From assembly GCF_023369855.1 (NCBI RefSeq), contig NZ_JAMBPP010000002.1, positions 297,687-361,686 of the forward strand: a stretch of 64,000 bases of DNA, written 5' to 3'. Position numbers and translations under genes: made by a program. This DNA is from Actinotalea alkalitolerans (GTDB taxonomy: Bacteria > Actinomycetota > Actinomycetes > Actinomycetales > Cellulomonadaceae). Positions 48,020-56,110 of this stretch are shown in pieces. The notes beneath the pieces are model-generated. The model was not told the DNA's origin. It ran no database searches and was given only the letters and a program-made list of their open reading frames with translations. Position 1 is the stretch's first letter. Every line of letters starts with the position of its first letter.

Positions 48020-49392
48020 GGTCGTTCTCCTTCGTCTGTGCGGACGAGCTGTCCGGCCGCGTGCTGATCAGCCTGGTGCGGCCGGATGAGAGCAGCAGGA
48101 CGCGCCGATGAGAGGTCTCTCAGACGACGGGCGTCCTCGAGCCAGCCTCGGACGACGTCGAGGCGCCGGCCCGCGTCGTCGGTCCAGCCCGGCCCCTCCT
48201 CCCCTGCGTGGGTGCGGGCGCCGGCCACGAGGGACAGCGCGACCGCTGCGGCGCGGGCCCGGAGCGCGACCGGGTCGACACCCCGCTCCATCACCGCGAC
48301 CCAGCGGGGGAGGATCCGCGGCACGTGACGGTAGGCCCCGGGGGCAAGGGCCGGGAGCACGCTCAGGTGGCCGAGGAGGCACGCGAGATCGTCGACCCGG
48401 TGCCCGGGACCTGCCGAGTCCACGTCGAGCAGACCGGTCACCTCGGCGCCGGTGAGCAGGAGGTTCGCGCCGTGCAGGTCGCCGTGGGTCGCCACCACGG
48501 GCCCCGGGTCGGCCCCGGCCACCATCCCGGCGACCTCGCGACCCAGGCCGAGGATCTCCTCCCGCCGGCCGGGCACGGCGACGGCGGCCGCGTGGGCGTA
48601 CGACTCGACCCGGTCGGACCACGAGGGACGCCGCGGCAGCCCGACGAGCTCGCGCGGGAGGCGGTCCAGCAGGTCCAGGACCAGGTGGGGCGAGACCTGG
48701 GAGGCGCCATCGGCGGCGAGCGAGACGATCAGTGGCCGACCCTCGAGCACGTCGAGCCGGATCAGCCCGTCGGCGTGCACGGTGGCCGGCGCGACCGGCA
48801 GTCCGGCCGCGGCCAGCAGCCGGTGGCGGGCGTGCAGGTCCGCCGCGACATGCGGGCGGACGACCTTGAGGTACGCGGCGCGGCCCGGCGAGGTCGCGCG
48901 CAGGACCGCGCGACGCAGGGGCCGGTAGGTCACCAGGTCCAGGGTGGTCGTCGCCGGATCGGTCCCGAGCAGCGCTGCCACGTGCGTCACGTCCGAGGCC
49001 GCGACCAGACCGGGGAGGGCAGGGTCGGCGGGGTGGCGCCAGACGTGCAGGGTCCGACCCTCGTGCAGGACGGTGGTCGACGTGGCGACGGTGGGCACGG
49101 GCGCCGTGGTGCCCAGGAGGTACTCGCTGCCGCGTGCCGCCCCGGACTCCCAGTCCACACGCCAGCCCACGGTGACGCCGACGCCCGGGCGGTGGTGCAC
49201 CTGGTGGACCGACCATGCGGTGAGCCTGACCCCCTCGGCCTCCAGGACCGCGTGCAGCAGCTCTCCCGCGGCAGGCCCGGCGAGCAGGTCGACGTCAGCC
49301 GCCTCGTCGACCGCACCTCCCAAGTCGACCGCACCCCCCGACGCGACAGGCTCGCCCCACCCCCGCGTCACGACCGATCCAGGGATGAACAC
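48016..49392 (-). CDS. Phosphotransferase of the APH / kinase-like family
   Basis: A 458-residue protein with a protein-kinase-like fold. The Brenner-type catalytic motif is HGDLHGANLLL, and the metal-binding segment is GLLDVDSAGPGHRVDDLA. The N-terminal lobe has YLKVVRPHVAADLHARHRLL. The frame is open to 49647, but the GTG at 49392 was preferred: it sits six bases after a GATGCT -10 box and downstream of operator-like repeats, implying a leaderless start. ATG 49452 is the alternative. The substrate is unknown; the family includes aminoglycoside, choline and sugar kinases. It is coupled to the Ser/Pro-rich protein gene. Confidence 0.82.
   Translation of the reverse strand: MFIPGSVVTRGWGEPVASGGAVDLGGAVDEAADVDLLAGPAAGELLHAVLEAEGVRLTAWSVHQVHHRPGVGVTVGWRVDWESGAARGSEYLLGTTAPVPTVATSTTVLHEGRTLHVWRHPADPALPGLVAASDVTHVAALLGTDPATTTLDLVTYRPLRRAVLRATSPGRAAYLKVVRPHVAADLHARHRLLAAAGLPVAPATVHADGLIRLDVLEGRPLIVSLAADGASQVSPHLVLDLLDRLPRELVGLPRRPSWSDRVESYAHAAAVAVPGRREEILGLGREVAGMVAGADPGPVVATHGDLHGANLLLTGAEVTGLLDVDSAGPGHRVDDLACLLGHLSVLPALAPGAYRHVPRILPRWVAVMERGVDPVALRARAAAVALSLVAGARTHAGEEGPGWTDDAGRRLDVVRGWLEDARRLRDLSSARPAALIRPHQADQHAAGQLVRTDEGERP
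48085..48114 (-). promoter_or_regulatory. CTCTCATC repeat pair upstream of the Ser/Pro-rich protein gene
   Basis: On the minus strand CTCTCATC occurs at 48107-48114 and 48085-48092, spaced by 22 bases (two helical half-site periods of 11). It lies inside the 3' end of the phosphotransferase gene. A weak CAGGCT -10 follows nine bases later, the same distance as at 45163. It may drive an internal promoter. Confidence 0.5.
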
Positions 49393-49398
49393 CCGCCC

Positions 49399-49453
49399 AG
49401 CATCACCACCCACAGTGAGAACCCCAAGAGACCACGATGAGAAACCTCTCATC
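49399..49453 (-). promoter_or_regulatory. Operator and leaderless promoter of the phosphotransferase operon
   Basis: On the minus strand TTCTCATC (49436-49443) and TTCTCACT (49414-49421) are 22 bases apart; nine bases after the second is GATGCT (49399-49404), and the GTG start follows after six bases. This repeats the exact geometry of the two-component operon promoter. A further CTCTCATC lies on the plus strand at 49446-49453. Confidence 0.6.
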
Positions 49454-49491
49454 CGCCCCTCGCTCGACCCGGCACGGTGCGGCCGAGGTTG

Positions 49492-49533
49492 GGCTTTCCG
49501 TCGCTTTCCACGTGTGGAAAGCGACGGAAAGCC
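49492..49533. repeat. Palindromic element 2 (20-bp arms)
   Basis: A perfect 20-bp inverted repeat (49492-49511 with 49514-49533) with only two central bases. Its arms contain GGCTTTCCGTCG as in the element at 47520-47575, about 1.97 kb away. The pair brackets the phosphotransferase/Ser-Pro protein operon. It lies between divergent genes, so a terminator role is unlikely here. Confidence 0.9.
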
Positions 49534-49602
49534 TGATCTGGATCGTCGTGAGGGCCAGGTGGTGAGGGGTGGCCTGTTCGGTGGGCTGGCACACTTGCCC
49601 CG

Positions 49603-50721
49603 ATGCGCGACCTCGTCGACCTGCCCAAGGCGCACCTGCACCTGCACTTCACCGGATCGATGCGCCCGGCGACCCTGCGCGACCTCGCGACCGCGCGCGG
49701 GATGCGGCTGCCGGCCGCCCTGCTCGACGGGGACCCGCTGCGGCTGCCGCCGGGTGACCGCGGCTGGTTCCGCTTCCAGCGCCTCTACGACGCAGCCCGG
49801 GCCTGCGTGCGTTCCGAGGCCGACATGCGGCGGATCGTCGCCGAGGCCGCGGCCGACGACGCCGCGGAAGGGTCGGGACGGCTCGAGATCCAGGTCGACC
49901 CGACCTCCTACGCCCCGTTCGTGGGGGGACTCACCCCCGCGCTGGAGATCGTGCTGGACGAGGCGAGGTCCGCGAGCACGGCCACGGGGGTCGAGGTCGG
50001 GGTGGTCGTCGCCTCCTCACGGATGCGCCACCCGCTCGAGGCCCGCACCCTCGCGCGTCTCGCGGCCCGGTATGCGGGCGACGGGGCGGGGCAGGTGACG
50101 GGCTTCGGGCTGAGCAACGACGAGCGCCGGGGAGCGACTGCGGAGTTCGCGCCGGCGTTCGCGATCGCGCGGCGTGCCGGTCTGGCGTCGGTGCCGCACG
50201 GGGGCGAGCTGCTCGGGCCGCGCCACGTGAGCGAGGTGCTCGAGCACCTCGTGCCGGACCGGCTCGGTCACGGGGTGCGCTCGGGCGAGGACGACCGGGT
50301 GCTGGACGACGTGGTGCGGCGGGGGGTGGCTCTCGAGGTGTGCCCGGCGTCGAACGTCTCGCTCGGGGTCTACGCCGCGGACGACCAGGTGCCGTTGCGG
50401 CGACTCGCCCGGGCAGGGGCGACCGTGGCCCTGGGTGCGGACGACCCGCTGCTGTTCGGGTCCCGGCTGGTCGCGCAGTACGAGGCGGCACGCACGGTGC
50501 ACGGCTTCGACGACGCTGCGCTCGCCGAGCTGGCGCGCGGGTCGGTGCGGGCCTCGCGAGCCACCGGCGAGACGCGCTCCCGGCTGCTGGCAGGGATCGA
50601 CGCATGGCTCGCCGCACCTGACGAGGGGTCCGCACCCGGAGTCGGGGGCGGGGCGGTGCCCCGCGACACGGCGGCGGCCGACGGCGTGACAGCGCGGGAC
50701 GGGGCCGCGAACCGGGGTTGA
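49603..50721 (+). CDS. Adenosine deaminase-family aminohydrolase
   Basis: A 372-residue TIM-barrel hydrolase that deaminates adenosine or a related purine. Zinc ligands and catalytic residues are seen in HLHLHFTGSM (HxH), VPHGGE (His and general-acid Glu), DRLGHGVR and LGADDPLLF, where the usual TDDP is ADDP. The C-terminal 40 residues are an Ala/Gly/Asp-rich tail. A CACACT -10 box lies seven bases before the ATG, so a leaderless transcript is possible. It is not in an operon with its neighbours. Substrate specificity cannot be fixed from sequence. Confidence 0.9.
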   Translation: MRDLVDLPKAHLHLHFTGSMRPATLRDLATARGMRLPAALLDGDPLRLPPGDRGWFRFQRLYDAARACVRSEADMRRIVAEAAADDAAEGSGRLEIQVDPTSYAPFVGGLTPALEIVLDEARSASTATGVEVGVVVASSRMRHPLEARTLARLAARYAGDGAGQVTGFGLSNDERRGATAEFAPAFAIARRAGLASVPHGGELLGPRHVSEVLEHLVPDRLGHGVRSGEDDRVLDDVVRRGVALEVCPASNVSLGVYAADDQVPLRRLARAGATVALGADDPLLFGSRLVAQYEAARTVHGFDDAALAELARGSVRASRATGETRSRLLAGIDAWLAAPDEGSAPGVGGGAVPRDTAAADGVTARDGAANRG

Positions 50722-50769
50722 CAACCACCGCGGCACCCGCCAATGTGTCAATCACTCAATACATTGACT
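50718..50769 (+). promoter_or_regulatory. Promoter and likely GntR operator
   Basis: TTGACA (50718-50723) and CAATGT (50741-50746), 17 bases apart, form a strong promoter. Overlapping the expected start of transcription is the inverted repeat GTCAAT/ATTGAC with a 10-base centre (about 50747-50768). Since the second gene of the operon encodes a GntR repressor, autoregulation is likely. Confidence 0.6.
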
Positions 50770-50770
50770 G

Positions 50771-51736
50771 ATGGGTGGCACCGTGCGCATCGTCTCGATC
50801 CTCGTCCCGGCCCTCCTGGTGGGCCTCGGGGCGACCCTCGCCGGGCTCGTCGTGGCCCTCGCCCGCAGGCCCGAACCCTCGCCCTCGCAGGCGGCCGAGG
50901 CAGCGCGCCGCCACGCGACCGTGGTGAGCGTCATCGCCTGGCTCGCCGGGGTCCTCAGCCCCGCGCTCGTGCTGGCGGCGCTCTCGCCTGCCCTCGCCTC
51001 GTGGGGCGGTCCGCTCAGCGTGGGGGTCGCGGCCGGACTGCTGCCCGCCACCGTGGGACTGGTCTTCATCGGCGTCCACGCGGTGGGCGAGCTGACCTGG
51101 CCCCGGCCGACCGGTGCCGTCCGGCGTGCCCCGCTGACCCCCCGGACCATGACCGACGTCGCCCCGCGTCGCCTGCGACGGGCCCTCCTGCTGTGGTCGG
51201 GTCTGCTGGTGCTCGCGCTGCTGGTCTTCGGGGTGATGGCCGACGAGGGTCGACGGGTCAGCCGGACCTTCCCCGAAGGGAGCTCGGGGGCGAGCCCCTT
51301 CCCCGGATGGTTCTACGGGGTGCCGCTGCTGGTCGGGGTGGCGGTCGTCCTGCTCGCCACGGTCGGCGTGCTGCGCCTGATCGCGGCCAGACCCGCGGTC
51401 ATGGACGCGGCCCCCGAGTGGGATCTGGGCCTGCGCCGGCTCTCGGCGCACCGGGTGCTGCGCGGGGCCCAGCTGGTCGTCGGGCTGACCCTTGCCGGGG
51501 TGCTGGTGGTGGCCGGTCAGGCGATTCGCTCGATCGGGTCAGCGGTGGGCTCGGTGGGTGCCGTCCCGCTCGGCGCGAGCCCTGCCTACACCACGGGGGG
51601 GACCGTCGTCGCCGTGCTGGCCGTCCTCGTCGCCGGGGCCTGCGTGGCCCTCGCCGCGACGCCGGGTCGAGCGCCGCAGACGCCGTCGGACCAGGCAGCG
51701 CCCCGCCCGACGAGCGACGCGGACCGCCCCGCGTGA
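50771..51736 (+). CDS. Polytopic membrane protein of unknown function
   Basis: A 321-residue protein with about seven hydrophobic segments, for example LLVLALLVFGVMAD, FYGVPLLVGVAVVLLATVGV and VVAVLAVLVAGACVALAAT. I do not recognise the family. The ATG at 50771 has no ribosome site; a GTG four codons later (50783) follows GGGTGG and may be the true start. It is coupled to the GntR regulator gene (4-base overlap), which suggests that the regulator controls it. Confidence 0.75.
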   Translation: MGGTVRIVSILVPALLVGLGATLAGLVVALARRPEPSPSQAAEAARRHATVVSVIAWLAGVLSPALVLAALSPALASWGGPLSVGVAAGLLPATVGLVFIGVHAVGELTWPRPTGAVRRAPLTPRTMTDVAPRRLRRALLLWSGLLVLALLVFGVMADEGRRVSRTFPEGSSGASPFPGWFYGVPLLVGVAVVLLATVGVLRLIAARPAVMDAAPEWDLGLRRLSAHRVLRGAQLVVGLTLAGVLVVAGQAIRSIGSAVGSVGAVPLGASPAYTTGGTVVAVLAVLVAGACVALAATPGRAPQTPSDQAAPRPTSDADRPA

Positions 51737-52104
51737 GCCTTCAGGTCGAGGTGGACCTCGGCTCGGGAGTCCCGCCCTACGAGCAGATCAGGCTGCAGGT
51801 CCTGGCCCACGTCTCGGCCGGCCGCCTCCGGGTGGGCGACCGGCTGCCCACCATCCGCGCCCTGGCCACCGACCTCGGTGTGGCCCAGGGCACGGTCGCC
51901 CGCGCCTACCGCGAGCTCGAGAGCACCGGGGTGGTGACCACGCGACGCCGGACCGGGACCGTCGTCGCGCACGGGACGACCGGCGCGCAGGACACCCTGC
52001 GGACGGCGGCGGACCACCTGGTCCGCGCCGCACGAGCCGCCGGTCTGGCCGACGACGACGTGCTCGACCTCGTCCGGGGTGCGCTGCTGGCCGGACCGGG
52101 CTGA
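51733..52104 (+). CDS. GntR-family repressor, YtrA subfamily
   Basis: A 123-residue regulator. The winged helix spans 10-75, with VPPYEQIRLQVLAHVSAGRL, DRLPTIRALATDLGVAQGTV and the wing VVTTRRRTGTVV. The short C-terminal dimerisation helix pair is the YtrA type, usually found with membrane transport genes. The GTG overlaps the stop of the membrane protein gene (GTGA). It probably binds the GTCAAT-type inverted repeat at the promoter. Confidence 0.93.
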   Translation: MSLQVEVDLGSGVPPYEQIRLQVLAHVSAGRLRVGDRLPTIRALATDLGVAQGTVARAYRELESTGVVTTRRRTGTVVAHGTTGAQDTLRTAADHLVRAARAAGLADDDVLDLVRGALLAGPG

Positions 52105-52120
52105 TCGGGCGCCGGGCGGG

Positions 52121-53278
52121 TCAGAGGGTGCAGCCGACGAGCACGGGCTCGGGCTCGAGGGTCACGCCGTAGGTGTCGCGCACCCCGTCACGTACCGTGC
52201 GCGCCAGCGCGAGCAGCTCGGCGGTGCTCCCACCCCCCCGGTGGGTCAGGGCCAGCGCGTGCTTGGTCGACAGGCCCACCGGACCGGGGAGCCCGAACCC
52301 CTTGCCGAAGCCCGCGTGCTCGATCAGCCAGGCAGCACTGGTCTTGACCACCGACCCGTCCACCGCCCCGAGGCTCGGCCCGGTCGTGCGCTCGGGGCGG
52401 GCGGACCGCACCGGGTACCGAGGAGCACCCTCGGGCAAGCCGTCGGCGAGTGCGGCCGGGACGATCGGGTTGGTGAAGAACGAGCCGGCGCTCCAGGTGT
52501 CCGGATCAGCCGGGTCGAGCACCATGCCCTTGCCGCCGCGCAGTTCCAGGACCGTCGCGCGCACCTCGGCCAACGGAGCGCGGCCCCCCACCGGGACACC
52601 CAGGCGACGCGCCAGCTCGGCGTAGGCGACCGGAGCCGAGAGCGTGCCCAGACGCAGCTGGAACCCGACGTCGAGCACCACGTGACGGGGCGTCGGGGCG
52701 AACCGTGACGGCCCGCCGTCTGGCCCGCGCAGCGACCGCTTGAGCACCGAGCTGCGGTAGCCGAAGTCCAGGTCCCCCAGGGTGAAGGTCCGCACCCGGG
52801 ACTCGTCCCGGTCCCACACCCGCACGGTCGAGACGACCCCCGAGACCTCCTGCCCGTAGGCGCCGACGTTCTGCACGGGAGTCGCCCCGGTGGACCCGGG
52901 GATCCCGGCGAGCGCCTCGACCCCCACCCACCCCTCGACCACGGCGCGGTCGACGACGTCGACCCACGGGGTGCCCGCCGGCACCTGGATGCTCGCCCCT
53001 CCGCAGGTGTCCGCGGCCTCGACCTCGATGCCCGAACGGACGTCGCGCACCACCAGTCCCGGGAAGCCGTCGTCGTGCACGACGACGTTCGAGCCGCCGC
53101 CGAGCACGAGGACCGGCTCACCCGCGTCGTCCGCCGAGCGGACCGCGGCGACGAGCTCCTCGTCCGAGGTCGTCTCGAGGTACCGACCGGCCGGTCCACC
53201 CAGGCGCAGGGTCGTGAGATCGGCGAGCGCGGGGGCCCGGGTGGGTGCAGGGGTCGCCGCGGAGGAGGTGGACGTCAC
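52121..53278 (-). CDS. murB: UDP-N-acetylenolpyruvoylglucosamine reductase
   Basis: A 385-residue FAD enzyme that reduces the enolpyruvyl group to form UDP-MurNAc in the cytosolic stage of peptidoglycan synthesis. It has the FAD loop LVLGGGSNVVVHDDGF, GIPGSTGATPVQNVGAYGQE, the catalytic Ser in SAGSFFTNPIV, and Glu in the C-terminal PEPVLVG. A type I MurB extended loop is present. The GTG start overlaps the MFS stop upstream (GTGA). Confidence 0.96.
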   Translation of the reverse strand: MTSTSSAATPAPTRAPALADLTTLRLGGPAGRYLETTSDEELVAAVRSADDAGEPVLVLGGGSNVVVHDDGFPGLVVRDVRSGIEVEAADTCGGASIQVPAGTPWVDVVDRAVVEGWVGVEALAGIPGSTGATPVQNVGAYGQEVSGVVSTVRVWDRDESRVRTFTLGDLDFGYRSSVLKRSLRGPDGGPSRFAPTPRHVVLDVGFQLRLGTLSAPVAYAELARRLGVPVGGRAPLAEVRATVLELRGGKGMVLDPADPDTWSAGSFFTNPIVPAALADGLPEGAPRYPVRSARPERTTGPSLGAVDGSVVKTSAAWLIEHAGFGKGFGLPGPVGLSTKHALALTHRGGGSTAELLALARTVRDGVRDTYGVTLEPEPVLVGCTL

Positions 53279-54528
53279 GCCCCCAGGCTAGTTCGCTCCT
53301 CGCGGGGGCGTGCCCCCGCGGCGGTGGGGAGCGGCTCGGCGGCGCGCAGGACGAACAGCCCGATCACCACCGGCACCGTGATCGCCAGCAGCGCCGAACG
53401 GTAGCTGGTGACCTCGGCGAGCATCCCCAGCAGCGGCGGCCCGGCCAGGAACGCGCTGTACCCGATGGTCGCCACCACCGCGACCCGCGGGGCCGCGCGC
53501 GTGGGGTCGTCCGAGGCCGCACTCATCCCGACCGGGAAGCCGAGGGCGGCGCCCATCCCCCAGGCCACCACACCGATCAGCGCGAGCCACAGGGGTCCCA
53601 CCAGCGCGAAGACCAGCAGACCCGCCAACGACAGACCCGCCGACAGCCGCAGCACGCGGACCCTTCCCCACCGGTCGAGCAGAGCGGTGCCGAGCAGGCG
53701 CATCCCGGTCATCGCCGTGACGAACACCCCGAAGCCCACCGCGCCCATCGCGTGGGAGGTGCCGAAGCCGTCCACCACAGCCAGGCTCACCCAGTCGTTC
53801 GCGGCGCCCTCGGTCAGCGCCGCGGCGAGCACGACCAGCCCGATCAGCAGGGTGCGGGGCTCACGCCAGGCGTTGACGGCACGCCGCGGGCTCGCACCCG
53901 GCTCAGGGGCGGCGGCGTTCGGCTCGTGGTCCACCGCGTCGTGGGTGCCCTCGGGCAGCAGGTACCGCGCTGCGACCAGCACCCCGGTCAGGCTGAGCGT
54001 CAGCACGACGGCAAGGTGCACCAGCACGGGCGCGTGCAGCCAGGCGGCGACCGCCCCGAGGCCCGCGCCGGCCATCGTGCCGAACGAGAAGCCGGCGTGG
54101 AAGCGCGGCATGATGGCGCGGCCCAGGCGCTGCTCGACGGCAGCCCCTTCGATGTTCATCGCCGCGTCCCACACGCCTGTCCCGATGCCGAACATGATCA
54201 TCGCCGGGACCACCAACGACAGCCATCCCAGGGCCACCCCGGTCGAGGCGAGCAGCAGACCCGTCACGTTGAGGGTCGCGAAGAACACGATGGTGCGCCG
54301 CGCACCGAGCCGCTGCACGACCAGTCCCGAGAGCGGCAGCGCCGAGAGCGAGCCGATCGAGGCCACCAGGAGCAGCAGCCCGAGCTGGGCCGGGCTCATC
54401 GCCAGGGCGTCGCGCACCGCGGGGAGCCGTGAGGCGAAGCTCGCGAAGTTGAAGCCGTTGAGGAAGAAGACGGCGAACACCGCGGTCGAGGCGACGTGCA
54501 CGTACCTCTCGACGTCAGTTGCTCTCAC
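53275..54528 (-). CDS. MFS transporter (first of a paralogous pair)
   Basis: A 417-residue major facilitator with about 12 helices. It shows the GLVVQRLGARR loop after helix 2 and the MFGIGTGVWDAAMNIEGAAVE segment seen in YbjJ-like transporters, with RWGRVRVLRLSAG in the second half. The GTG at 54528 was preferred over an ATG ten codons earlier because AGGTGA precedes it, four bases after the upstream MFS stop. The neighbouring MFS is a clear paralogue. Substrate unknown; LacI control suggests a sugar or efflux substrate. Confidence 0.88.
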   Translation of the reverse strand: MRATDVERYVHVASTAVFAVFFLNGFNFASFASRLPAVRDALAMSPAQLGLLLLVASIGSLSALPLSGLVVQRLGARRTIVFFATLNVTGLLLASTGVALGWLSLVVPAMIMFGIGTGVWDAAMNIEGAAVEQRLGRAIMPRFHAGFSFGTMAGAGLGAVAAWLHAPVLVHLAVVLTLSLTGVLVAARYLLPEGTHDAVDHEPNAAAPEPGASPRRAVNAWREPRTLLIGLVVLAAALTEGAANDWVSLAVVDGFGTSHAMGAVGFGVFVTAMTGMRLLGTALLDRWGRVRVLRLSAGLSLAGLLVFALVGPLWLALIGVVAWGMGAALGFPVGMSAASDDPTRAAPRVAVVATIGYSAFLAGPPLLGMLAEVTSYRSALLAITVPVVIGLFVLRAAEPLPTAAGARPREERTSLGA

Positions 54529-54532
54529 CGGT

Positions 54533-55903
54533 TCACCTCGCAGCGACGGCGGGCTCACGACGGAGCTCCGCGGGGTGGGTGCCCTCGAACGGGAGGGACG
54601 GGGTCACGGCAGCGGCGTCGAGACCCTCGGGCAGGGTATCGGGCAGGGTCCGGCCGTCGATCTCCTCGAGCCGCTGGACCCGGCCGGAGAGCACGATGCT
54701 GACGACCATCCCGACGCAGATGAACAGCAGGGCCTGGCGGATGCCCACGGCCTCGGCGACCATCCCCAGCACCGGGGGTGCGGAGATCGACGCGACCGAG
54801 GCGAAGGCCGACACCACGGCCACCCGGCCGGCGGCGCGCAGGGGGTCGTCGGAGGCCGCCGCCATCCCGATCGGCACGGCGAGCCCGGCGCCCAGCCCCC
54901 AGGCGGCGACACCGACCGCCGCGAGCGGAAGGCTCGGGGCGAGACCGAAGAGGGCCAGGCCGAGCAGCGAGACGACACCCGACCCTGCCAGCACCGGCAC
55001 CCGGCCGAAGCGGTCGATCAGACGCGTGCCGGCCAGTCGGGAGACCGTCATCGAGGCCACGAAGACCCCGAAGACCAGCGCCCCGACCGCCTCGGTCTCG
55101 GCGAAGCCGTCGACCACCGCGATCGCGAGCCAGTTGTTCGCCGACCCCTCCGACAGGGCCGCAGTCATCACCACGACGCCGATCAGCAGCGTACGGCGTT
55201 CGCGCCACGCGCTCAGCGCGGTGCGCAGCCCCGCCCCACGGGTCGGTGCCGGGGCACCGGGAGGCAGGTGGGTGACGGCCCGCGCGAGCGGCAGCACCGC
55301 ACCCGGGATCGCGAGCAGACGCCAGACCAGGGCGACCAGGGCGACCGCGCTGAACTGCACGAGCACCGGCACCTGGCCCCAGGCGGTCGCAGCGCCGATC
55401 AACGAGCCGACGACGCTGCCGACCGAGAACGCCGCGTGGAACTGCGGCACGACCGTGCGCCCCATCCGCCGCTCGACCACGGCCGCCTCGACGTTCATCG
55501 GGACGTTGCCGAGGGCGAAGGACATGCTCATGCCGAAGATGCCGGCGACGAGCACCGCGACGCTGCCGAGGGTCGGCCCCAGGCCCATCAGCACCGTGGC
55601 GACCGAGAACACCACCGCGGCGGTGGTCAGCACCGCGCGGCTCCCCCATCGGGCGACCGCGCCTCCGGCCACCAGCACCGTCATCAGGGACCCGAGGGCT
55701 CCGACGAGCAGGATGGTGCCGATCTGGCCGGTGGTCAGGTCGAGCGCGCTGCGCACCGACGGCAGCCGGGCGAGCCAGCTCGACACCGTGAGCCCGAGCA
55801 GGCCGTAGAGGCCCAGCAGGAGGTGGCGGGCTCGCAGCACCTCGGGGGCGAGGTGGGCGTCGCGGGGACGGGTTCGCGCAGCGGTGGCGCGGGAGTACGG
55901 CAT
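54533..55903 (-). CDS. MFS transporter (second of a paralogous pair)
   Basis: A 456-residue, about 12-helix transporter similar along its length to the gene just downstream. Shared landmarks include SSWLARLPSVRSALDLTTGQ, ALGNVPMNVEAAVVERRMGR, SEGSANNWLAIAVVDGFAET and PIGMAAASDDPLRAAGRVAV. The C-terminal 45 residues extend beyond the fold. The start ATG is followed by a basic Thr/Arg-rich segment. It is the first gene of an operon with the second MFS and murB, divergent from the LacI gene. Confidence 0.88.
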   Translation of the reverse strand: MPYSRATAARTRPRDAHLAPEVLRARHLLLGLYGLLGLTVSSWLARLPSVRSALDLTTGQIGTILLVGALGSLMTVLVAGGAVARWGSRAVLTTAAVVFSVATVLMGLGPTLGSVAVLVAGIFGMSMSFALGNVPMNVEAAVVERRMGRTVVPQFHAAFSVGSVVGSLIGAATAWGQVPVLVQFSAVALVALVWRLLAIPGAVLPLARAVTHLPPGAPAPTRGAGLRTALSAWRERRTLLIGVVVMTAALSEGSANNWLAIAVVDGFAETEAVGALVFGVFVASMTVSRLAGTRLIDRFGRVPVLAGSGVVSLLGLALFGLAPSLPLAAVGVAAWGLGAGLAVPIGMAAASDDPLRAAGRVAVVSAFASVASISAPPVLGMVAEAVGIRQALLFICVGMVVSIVLSGRVQRLEEIDGRTLPDTLPEGLDAAAVTPSLPFEGTHPAELRREPAVAAR

Positions 55904-56026
55904 GAGACTCGTTCCAGGTGGCTCGCAGGCGTGCGGGCGCGGTGGTGGCGGTGTGGGGAGGTGGCACGCCGTCGGGCCGGTGCACCTTCGTGAGGGTCAC
56001 GTGCGGGAGCTCGAGGAACTGGCGCA

Positions 56027-56040
56027 TCGAATCGATTCGA
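56027..56040. promoter_or_regulatory. LacI-type operator
   Basis: TCGAATCGATTCGA is a perfect 14-bp palindrome with the central CG typical of LacI-family operators. It lies in the divergent region between the MFS operon and the LacI gene. A TAGGCT -10 box for the LacI gene is at 56064-56069. It probably mediates control of both directions. Confidence 0.65.
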
Positions 56041-56110
56041 GGGTGTGCCCCCAAGTCTGCCGATAGGCTGGCCAACCGTCAACCGAGAATCCCCCCACCC
56101 GGCAGGTGAG

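Noticed and set aside
48016..49647. Full-length 543-codon reading of the phosphotransferase gene
   Set aside because: The extra N-terminal codons read through palindrome 2 and the operator region and carry no family similarity.
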